From CAZGRP01 sp964527995 (GTDB lineage Bacteria; Zhuqueibacterota; Zhuqueibacteria; Oceanimicrobiales; CAZGRP01), in contig CAZGRP010000089.1 of NCBI GenBank assembly GCA_964527995.1, positions 1 through 12,808 on the forward strand: DNA of 12,808 bases. The letters run 5' to 3'. Positions within the stretch are counted from its first letter, which is position 1. Each line of letters starts with the position of its first letter. A program made the translations under genes and the position numbers. The notes below the pieces were generated by a model that saw nothing but the letters and a program-made list of their open reading frames with translations, made no database searches and had not been told where the DNA came from. This document shows, one piece after another, positions 1-5,686 of the stretch.

Positions 1-38
1 CCAAAAACAAAAACGGCGGAGACGAATGCTCCGCCGTT
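1..38 (-). terminator. Intrinsic terminator of the divergent glycosyltransferase gene
   Basis: A perfect 10-bp stem (12-21 pairing with 29-38, mostly G/C) closes a 7-nt loop (22-28). Read on the minus strand, the stem is followed directly by a T-rich tract (complement of 1-11), the classical rho-independent layout. It lies 35 bases past the stop codon of the minus-strand gene at 74-1276, so it ends that transcript. On the plus strand there is no T-tract after the stem, so it is judged one-directional. Confidence 0.88.
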
Positions 39-73
39 GCACCAAGTAGGATGGAACTGACGGCGATCTGACT

Positions 74-1276
74 TCAGGCGGCCAGAGCTTTGCGGCGATG
101 GTACTTTCGCAATAGATATCCCCGCATCTTGAAGAAGTAGCGGGCCTGCCTCTGGATTTCTTCCTCCGAGGCCATATGGTCCAGGTCGAGAGTCTGCCGG
201 ATAAACGACACGACGCGCCCAAAGTAGAGAGACTTCATCGCCTCGACCACTTGCGGGTCGTAATCGGAGGTGTCGTAGGCATAGATCAGATCATAGACCG
301 CCTTGGTCCATAGCTCCATGCCGATGTGCATCCTGCCGGAGTCGTAGATTTCGGCCAGGCGAGCAAAGACGGCAGGCTCCAGACTTTTCGACAATCGCTC
401 CCTGTGGACCTCAAACTCGTAGCGGGCTGTGGCCTTCATCCCCTTGTAGTCGACGCTCAGGTCCTGCGGCTGAGCCAGCTCGCTTTCACCAAAAAGCGGC
501 ATTCTCTCCACTTCGCCAACGCTTTTCCAACGGTCCCGGCAGGAGAGCAGCGTTCCGAAAAGGGTGCCGACGACCTGCGAAAACATCGGGCCCAGCTTCG
601 GCGCACTTGGCTTGTGGATCTTCGCTCCGAGAGCGACCTGGCAGACGCGGAAACCACCGAGGATCGCCTGCAACGTCATGAAGATGTCGATGCCGTACTG
701 CCGCGTCGTGCTGTGCCAGGGCTGTTCGAGGAAGTAGCGTGCCAACTGGCCTGAAAATGCAAAATCGCCCCCGATGGGCTGGCGCAGATCTTTGCCGAGC
801 AGGCCGTAGATCAGCGGATAGCAGATGTTGTTGGTGATGGTGCCGTCGTACTCGTTGCGCGAGTAAAGTGGGGTCACAAAGTCGAAGCCTTTGTCCAGGA
901 TCGGCATGGCCAGATCGCGCACCCATTCGGGCGTGATGCTGGTGAGGTCGGCGTCCACCACGACCACCGCCCTGGCTCCCAAACGACGAGCCTCGCTGAA
1001 GAGATTGTAGAAGTTGTTCCCTTTTCCTCGAACCCCGGGCGGGGTCGAGAGGTAGATTTTCGGAACCGAATCGTCCGCATTCAGGAATGCTTCGCGGGTG
1101 TTGTCGGGCGAATCGTTGTCTGCGTTGATGACGACACTGCGATAACGCCGGAAATACTGCAGAAGTCCTCGGTTGCACTGCTCAACCACGAACGCGATGT
1201 TGTCCGCCTCGTTGTAAGAAGGGATTCCCACGACCACATCGGCGGCTTCGACACCAGACGGATTCAGCTTCTGCAT
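74..1276 (-). CDS. GT-A fold glycosyltransferase, GT2/GT81-like
   Basis: The 400-residue protein looks like a nucleotide-sugar dependent glycosyltransferase of the GT-A fold. Visible motifs are the N-terminal donor-binding strand GIPSYNEADNI (residues 17-27), NADNDSPDNT (51-60), GKGNNFY (84-90), the metal-binding DAD of VVDADLTSI (108-110), GGDFAFSG (169-176) and a histidine in AKIHKPS (221). The combination of GKG, DAD and a downstream histidine resembles the glucosyl-3-phosphoglycerate/mannosylglycerate synthase group (GT81/GT78-like) more than processive GT2 enzymes, and no membrane helices are seen. The C-terminal third (about 270-400) is charged and helical, of unknown role. The ATG is preceded by GGGAGG (1284-1289) with a 7-nt spacer. 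The gene is divergent from the pel-type operon and has its own terminator, so a link to that pathway is only positional. Glycosyltransferase is confident; the substrate is unknown. Confidence 0.85.
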   Translation of the reverse strand: MQKLNPSGVEAADVVVGIPSYNEADNIAFVVEQCNRGLLQYFRRYRSVVINADNDSPDNTREAFLNADDSVPKIYLSTPPGVRGKGNNFYNLFSEARRLGARAVVVVDADLTSITPEWVRDLAMPILDKGFDFVTPLYSRNEYDGTITNNICYPLIYGLLGKDLRQPIGGDFAFSGQLARYFLEQPWHSTTRQYGIDIFMTLQAILGGFRVCQVALGAKIHKPSAPKLGPMFSQVVGTLFGTLLSCRDRWKSVGEVERMPLFGESELAQPQDLSVDYKGMKATARYEFEVHRERLSKSLEPAVFARLAEIYDSGRMHIGMELWTKAVYDLIYAYDTSDYDPQVVEAMKSLYFGRVVSFIRQTLDLDHMASEEEIQRQARYFFKMRGYLLRKYHRRKALAA

Positions 1277-1339
1277 TCAGTCGCCTCCCAGTAATGACCT
1301 GGATCCACACCGTTCACGTGAGAACTTTGTACGCACTTT

Positions 1340-1355
1340 AACAATTACCATGCCA
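1340..1355 (-). promoter_or_regulatory. Possible sigma-54-like promoter element for the glycosyltransferase
   Basis: On the minus strand this stretch reads TGGCATG-GTAA-TTGTT, against the sigma-54 consensus TGGCACG-N4-TTGCW. The -24 half matches at 6 of 7 positions with correct spacing, but the nearly invariant GC at -12 is GT, which usually weakens or abolishes function. It lies 63 bases upstream of the start codon at 1276. No activator gene is seen in the window. This is a weak candidate only. Confidence 0.2.
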
Positions 1356-1493
1356 GAGCCTATTTCAATGATCAGAGGCGGTTTGCCTGCGGATAAGGTT
1401 TTGATTTACTTGCAGCTTCACGAAAGGGGAATGCGCTCGCCGGGCGAAAAAGTGTTGCCGGCTCTCGCGCTCGTCGTCAGAGATCATGACACT

Positions 1494-1508
1494 GTTTCAG
1501 GCTGAAAC
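1494..1508. repeat. Perfect 15-bp inverted repeat, possible operator
   Basis: GTTTCAG-G-CTGAAAC has two perfect 7-base arms around a single central base, too tight for a full RNA hairpin and more like a binding site for a dimeric regulator. It sits about 140 bases upstream of the first gene of the pel-type operon. A T-run begins about 10 bases downstream, which I consider too distant for a terminator. Function as an operator is inference. Confidence 0.4.
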
Positions 1509-1649
1509 GAGAAAGTATTTTTTTTGAACTCCTACTTAAGACTTCGTCACAGAACGGTCCTTTCTAAAGTGCTGATTCTGCACAAGTACGACGCTGTGAT
1601 CTGACCGCCATCATAAAGTAGTCGGCCCTTCAACCCGATAAGAAGATAG

Positions 1650-2576
1650 ATGTCAGCCGACCGGTTGAAACGAGACGAGGCACAAGGAGCGATCAAGATC
1701 GATCCGGGCTGCCGACGCTGGCCACTCATGGTGATGGCCATGCTTGCCGTGACCGCGCTATCGGCGTGTAGCGCGCTGCGCCAGGCCGGGAGGCGGGCTC
1801 TGACCCTGAGGGGGAGGCTCGCCGACGTCCGGTCCTTCGCTGTGGTCTACTCCAGAGTGGAGGTCGGCAGTCTCGAGCCTTTCGATCTCCTCATTCTCGA
1901 CGGAGATGTTTACACCAGCGAAGAACTGGAGGTCCTGCGCAGCGAAGGGAAGATACTGCTGGCCTACCTCAATGTCGGCGAGATCGAACTCTATCGACCC
2001 TACGCCCGGCTCGTGCCGAGTGACTGGTTGCTGGGCCCCAATCCCGACTGGCCGGATCACTTCTTCGTGGATCCGGGACGGAGAGGATGGTGGAACATCC
2101 TGGCGCAAAACGCCATCGAACCGCTGCTCCGCAAGGGGTTTCAAGGGTTCCTCCTCGACTCGGTGGATCTGGCATCCAGTGAGCGTTATCCCCAAGTCAG
2201 GTCGGGGATGATCGATTTGATACGGTGGTTGCATCACAGGTACAGCGCCGCGATCCTGGTGCTGAACAACGGCTTCTTCCTTCTCGACGAGGTCAGAGAC
2301 CAGGTCGACGCGGTTCTTGTCGAAGAAGTGTACACGACTCTGGGCGAAAACGGCGAGGTCGGCTACCGCTCGTCCGAGGAGGCAGCCGCGCTTGTGCATC
2401 GCATCGCGCAAGCCCAAAGGCGCTGGCATCTGCCGGCCTTCCTCCTCGACTACTGCCAGCCCGCAGGACTGAAACGCTGCCGAGAGTGGTCCCGGCAAAG
2501 CAGGTCTGCCGGATTGGTTCACTCTTTCACGGACCCGGCGGTGAGCCGTGCCTATCCCGAAATGAACAGCCCATGA
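1650..2576 (+). CDS. GH114/GH166-like glycoside hydrolase lipoprotein (polygalactosaminidase-like)
   Basis: This 308-residue protein has a lipoprotein signal: arginines at 22-23, a hydrophobic stretch, then lipobox LSAC with the acylated cysteine at 40 and serine at +2, which favours outer-membrane sorting. The mature part looks like one TIM-barrel hydrolase of the endo-alpha-1,4-polygalactosaminidase type: LNVGE (107-111), NPDW (131-134), GFLLDSVD (166-173, D170 and D173), LVEEVYT (223-229, E225/E226) and LLDY (265-268). Acidic residues after the D-S-V-D strand and in LVEEVYT are the likely catalytic pair. In canonical Pel systems this activity is the N-terminal domain of PelA; here it is a separate gene and the downstream PelA-like protein lacks it. 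The 26-residue tail before the signal core is long, so the true start may be downstream, although no better start codon with a ribosome site is evident. First gene of the operon; overlaps the next by ATGA. Confidence 0.82.
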   Translation: MSADRLKRDEAQGAIKIDPGCRRWPLMVMAMLAVTALSACSALRQAGRRALTLRGRLADVRSFAVVYSRVEVGSLEPFDLLILDGDVYTSEELEVLRSEGKILLAYLNVGEIELYRPYARLVPSDWLLGPNPDWPDHFFVDPGRRGWWNILAQNAIEPLLRKGFQGFLLDSVDLASSERYPQVRSGMIDLIRWLHHRYSAAILVLNNGFFLLDEVRDQVDAVLVEEVYTTLGENGEVGYRSSEEAAALVHRIAQAQRRWHLPAFLLDYCQPAGLKRCREWSRQSRSAGLVHSFTDPAVSRAYPEMNSP

Positions 2577-3460
2577 GGAAGAAAAGCGAACAGATGGCGG
2601 CCGATTCGGAGGCGGGCTCGACTATTCGACTCCAGGTGCGTCGCTTCGACGGCTACACCGTCCTGGCCTGCCTTCCTGAATGCAGCCTGGACACCGCCAA
2701 CGCACAAGAATTCAAGCGCCAGGTGCTCGCCAGCTACCAGCCCGGCGAAATACTTATCCTGGATCTCGAGAATCTCGCTTTTCTCGACAGTGCCGCCTTG
2801 AGCGTCTTGATTCACCTGCGCAAACGCATCCTGGAGACCGGCGGCAACCTGAAGCTGGCCAACATCGGGCCCACCATCCAAAAGCTGTTACACATCACCA
2901 GGCTGCACCGGGTCTTTGAGATCTACGATTCCGTCGAGGCCGCAGCGCAATCCCTGCGGCGTGAAACCGGGCAGGTGGCCGGCAATCCGCCGTTCGGAAT
3001 CCATCTGCAAGTGACCCACCGGGGGTCTTTTTCCGTGGTCCGGATCACTCAGCCGGATTCTCTGATCGCGGTGAATTGTCGGCCCTTTCGCGACAAGATC
3101 CGCCAGTACCTCCGGGAGCGAGAGGCGGTGATTCTCAACCTCGATGCCATTACGAACATGGACAGCGCCGGTGTCGCCACCCTGATCCACCTCAAGCGCT
3201 ACGCCGACGAAAACGGCCGGCGGATCGTTCTGGTGGGAAAGAACAGCGTGCTGGCTCGCCTCTTCCGATTATACTCGCTCGACAGGGTCTTTCCGATCTT
3301 CGAGAGCGAGCAACTGGCCGTCCGCGAACTGTTGCGGCACCGAACAGAGGAGGCTGCCGGAGAACCGCAAGACGGCGTCGCTCCAGAGAAAACCGACTCG
3401 GGGTACGGCTCGCAAGACCGGTTCCGTGATATCTCCTACCTTACTTCGAGGCAGAAGTGA
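2573..3460 (+). CDS. Tandem STAS-domain protein
   Basis: The 295-residue cytosolic protein carries two STAS domains, about 17-128 and 142-255. Each has the anti-sigma-factor-antagonist core: a beta strand ending in a DSA motif, FLDSAALSVLIHLRK (S73) and NMDSAGVATLIHLKR (S198), followed by a GG/NGR turn and a strand with L(A/V)(N/G). In SpoIIAA-type proteins the serine after the aspartate is phosphorylated by a partner kinase, so both domains could be switchable. A polar 40-residue tail follows. The chosen start (ATG at 2573) overlaps the previous stop as ATGA with no clear ribosome site, implying translational coupling; an in-frame ATG at 2594 is possible. An open frame continues upstream to 2225 but lies inside the hydrolase gene. 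No HPK/SpoIIAB-type kinase or PP2C phosphatase is in the window. Classical pel operons have no such gene. The fold is clear; its role in polymer control is inferred from position. Confidence 0.85.
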   Translation: MRKKSEQMAADSEAGSTIRLQVRRFDGYTVLACLPECSLDTANAQEFKRQVLASYQPGEILILDLENLAFLDSAALSVLIHLRKRILETGGNLKLANIGPTIQKLLHITRLHRVFEIYDSVEAAAQSLRRETGQVAGNPPFGIHLQVTHRGSFSVVRITQPDSLIAVNCRPFRDKIRQYLREREAVILNLDAITNMDSAGVATLIHLKRYADENGRRIVLVGKNSVLARLFRLYSLDRVFPIFESEQLAVRELLRHRTEEAAGEPQDGVAPEKTDSGYGSQDRFRDISYLTSRQK

Positions 3461-4965
3461 TGCGTCTGACGCTGGACAGATACCTGAAGGACGTCCTTTT
3501 CAGCCTGGCGACCTTTTTTCTGCTGGTGATCGCCACCAACATCCTGCTGTTTCCGGATCGGCCTGGTTTCATCGGGCTCAACCCCCATCCGTACCTCATC
3601 GTCGTCCTGCTGATGTCGGGCAGATTTGGATTGCGGGAAGGACTCCTGGCCGCCTTCGTTGCTTCGCTTATTCTCTGTTTCTATGTGATTCTGGAGAACC
3701 GCCCCTACTTCACCCCCGACCTCCTGACCCAGACCCCCGTGCTTCTCTCCCTGGTGTCCTTCTTTCTTGCCGCCCTGATCGTCGGTGAGATGAGGGGGTT
3801 CGCCAAGAGTTATGAACGCACGCTGCTGCGGGAGAATCGGCAACTGCGTGCCGCCAAGGCCCGGCTGGAGGAACAACTCGAAATCGTCACGCAGGTCAAA
3901 GAGGAGCTCGAAAACCGCATCATCGGACAGGAGCAAACCGTCCTGTCGCTGTACCAGGCCACGAAAGCACTCGAGACCCTCGACGAGCACGAGTTCTATC
4001 AGGCTCTCACAGAGTTGGCGGCACGCTTCACCGGGGCGACTCGTGTCACCCTGTTCATGGTCGATTACTCCACCGAGACGCTGCAGCAGGTGGCCCAGTA
4101 CGGCTGGGATGAAGAAATCCACGAGCCCTTAAAACTGCCGCTGGACGAAGGGATTTTTGACGAGGTGCTGCGTCACAACCAGCTCTTGACCATCAAGGAG
4201 ATCTCCGACGATGCGCAGAAACTGCGCATCTGGGAGAATTCTGCGCATCGCGCCTACGTCTATGTGCCGATCTCGATGGTCTCCGTGACCGTCGGCATTC
4301 TGACCGTCGACGACATTCCTTTTCTGAAGCTCAACATCTCGACGATTCGCATCCTATCACTGATCGCCGAGCTCGCCGTACCAGGTCTGAAGAACATCAT
4401 CAAGTACCAGGACCTTGAGAAAATGGTCCGGATCGACCCGGTCACAGGATTGCCCAAGTATGAGTGGTTCCTATCCATCGCCGAAGCCGAATTCAAACGC
4501 ACGGCGCGCTATGAGTTGAACCTTTCGCTGATCCTGGTCGAGGTCGATGGCTTAGAGGAGATCGAACGCCGATACGGCCATGAGGCCCGGGTCGATGCCC
4601 TCAAATGGGTGGGCCAGAAGCTGCGGGGCATGCTGCGGAGTGTCGACACAATCGGCCGCGGCCAGAAGGACGGGCAATTCCTCATCCTGCTGCCGATGAG
4701 CGGCGTCGAGGCGGCCTTGATGGCCATCGACCGCATCGAAAAATCCCTGGTCTCCCCGAATGGCGACAGGGAATGGGGCTCGCTGCTGCGCATCTATTGC
4801 GGCGAGGCCTCTTATCACCGTTCTCTCGAGTCGGTCGAGCAGATGCTCAAACTCGTGGAGCAATCGCTCAGATTGAACAAGGCAGCCCGGCTCCAGGGCC
4901 GGACCGAATCACCAGCGAACGGGACGCAAGGTGAACTGGGATCGCTACCTGAAAAGAAAACGTGA
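3460..4965 (+). CDS. pelD: PelD-like c-di-GMP receptor: TM region, GAF, degenerate GGDEF
   Basis: The 501-residue protein has three or four N-terminal membrane helices (about 12-31, 44-54, 60-78, 93-109), a long coiled coil (about 112-170), a GAF domain (about 170-312) and a C-terminal GGDEF-like domain from DPVTGLPKYEWF (326-337). The cyclase site is lost: the signature region reads GQKDGQF (401-407) and the metal-site strand is EVDGLEEI instead of DxD. An RxxD motif, RSVD (393-396), lies at the proper distance upstream, the position of the c-di-GMP inhibitory site. This layout is that of PelD, the inner-membrane receptor that switches on Pel synthesis when it binds c-di-GMP. ATG 3460 overlaps the previous stop (TGATG) and has a GAGG about 9 bases upstream; a GTG at 3457 directly before it would add one residue. 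Followed by the PelE-like gene, as in pel operons. Confidence 0.88.
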   Translation: MRLTLDRYLKDVLFSLATFFLLVIATNILLFPDRPGFIGLNPHPYLIVVLLMSGRFGLREGLLAAFVASLILCFYVILENRPYFTPDLLTQTPVLLSLVSFFLAALIVGEMRGFAKSYERTLLRENRQLRAAKARLEEQLEIVTQVKEELENRIIGQEQTVLSLYQATKALETLDEHEFYQALTELAARFTGATRVTLFMVDYSTETLQQVAQYGWDEEIHEPLKLPLDEGIFDEVLRHNQLLTIKEISDDAQKLRIWENSAHRAYVYVPISMVSVTVGILTVDDIPFLKLNISTIRILSLIAELAVPGLKNIIKYQDLEKMVRIDPVTGLPKYEWFLSIAEAEFKRTARYELNLSLILVEVDGLEEIERRYGHEARVDALKWVGQKLRGMLRSVDTIGRGQKDGQFLILLPMSGVEAALMAIDRIEKSLVSPNGDREWGSLLRIYCGEASYHRSLESVEQMLKLVEQSLRLNKAARLQGRTESPANGTQGELGSLPEKKT

Positions 4966-5686
4966 GCGCCATCAACCGCGCAGTCGCTTCATTCCGGAAA
5001 ACCAGGCCGAAGCCAAGCAGGCGCTCGCCCTGGGCATCATCGGCATCAGCGAGTACGTCGAGTTCTCGCTCACCATGGAGCCGCTGGTGGACAGGGTGCA
5101 CGACCCGGATCCAGTGGTGCGCAGGGAGGCCATCCGCACGATTGCCGAACGTCGCACTCCAAACGCAGTGCGAACCCTGCGGCAGATGCTGCTCGATGAA
5201 AACGAGGAAGTCCGTCTCTATGCCGCATCCGAGCTCGACCGGTTGGAAGCGGAGTTACAGACACGCATGCACAACTTGCGGCAGCGCCTGGAGAGCGATT
5301 CCCTGGATCTGCAGGCCCGCTTCGACCTGGCGAAAACCAACATCGAGTACGCCCATCTTCTTCTCTTTGATAGCGATTTGCGGCACTTCTTCCTCGACAA
5401 GGCGATTGCGCTTCTCAACCAGAACCTGCGCCAGGACCCGACAAATCCGCAGTACTATTTCTACCGAGGATGGGCTCATCGCCTGCGAGGAAATTACGAA
5501 CAAGCCGTGGAGGACTTGAAGCGAGCCGTGATGTGGAATAAGAAGTCGACGCCGGCCTTTGTTCAGCTGGCCGAACTCTACTTTTTGTTGGGAAAGTACG
5601 ACCTCGTCAAGAAGATCATGAACACCATGCCGGTCGAGGTCAGCCAGGTGGAAGAGTTCCATGCGCACCTGCTTTGGAAAGAGTAA
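4931..5686 (+). CDS. pelE: PelE-like HEAT-repeat and TPR protein
   Basis: The 251-residue protein starts with GTG and overlaps the pelD-like gene by 35 bases, with GGGACG about 5 bases upstream acting as a weak ribosome site. Residues about 45-110 look like two HEAT-type repeats (DPDPVVRREAIRTIAERR, then DENEEVRLYAASELDRL). Residues about 125-235 look like TPR units (YFYRGWAHRLRGNYEQAVEDLKRAV; FVQLAELYFLLGKYDLVKKIM). I see no membrane helix and no signal peptide, so it should be cytosolic. PelE of Pseudomonas pairs TPRs with N-terminal membrane helices; here the TPR part matches but a HEAT-like module takes the place of the helices. The pelE name rests on the TPR content and on lying between pelD and the deacetylase gene; the sequence itself is divergent. 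Likely role: scaffold joining PelD, PelF and PelG. Confidence 0.7.
   Translation: MNWDRYLKRKRERHQPRSRFIPENQAEAKQALALGIIGISEYVEFSLTMEPLVDRVHDPDPVVRREAIRTIAERRTPNAVRTLRQMLLDENEEVRLYAASELDRLEAELQTRMHNLRQRLESDSLDLQARFDLAKTNIEYAHLLLFDSDLRHFFLDKAIALLNQNLRQDPTNPQYYFYRGWAHRLRGNYEQAVEDLKRAVMWNKKSTPAFVQLAELYFLLGKYDLVKKIMNTMPVEVSQVEEFHAHLLWKE

Larger units (their letters stand above)
1277..1649. other. Divergent intergenic region, 373 bases
   Basis: No convincing gene lies here; it separates two divergent transcription units and should hold both promoters. I see no convincing -35/-10 pair on either strand. What can be seen: a perfect inverted repeat at 1494-1508, a run of eight T just after it (near 1518-1525), a GTGC-N7-GCAC repeat at 1569-1583, an 8-bp palindrome TCACGTGA at 1314-1321, and on the minus strand a partial sigma-54-like match at 1340-1355. 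The ribosome binding site of the plus-strand gene at 1650 is weak (AAGAAG-like, about 5-10 bases upstream). Confidence 0.6.

Noticed and set aside
1494..1525. Inverted repeat plus T-run as an intrinsic terminator
   Set aside because: A single-base centre leaves at most a 6-bp stem with a 3-base loop, and the T-run starts about 10 bases later; no gene upstream on the plus strand needs it.
2225..2572. Upstream extension of the STAS frame (start at 2225)
   Set aside because: It runs out of frame inside the hydrolase gene and encodes Arg/Pro/Ser-rich sequence with no STAS features; the ATGA overlap start at 2573 fits the domain boundary.
3436..4122. 228-residue antisense frame over the pelD-like gene
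   Set aside because: Gln/Asp/Gly-rich composition typical of an antisense shadow; no domain recognised.
4626..4700. Active diguanylate cyclase in the pelD-like gene
   Set aside because: The signature GG[DE]EF is replaced by GQKDGQF and the metal-site DxD is altered, so catalysis is unlikely.
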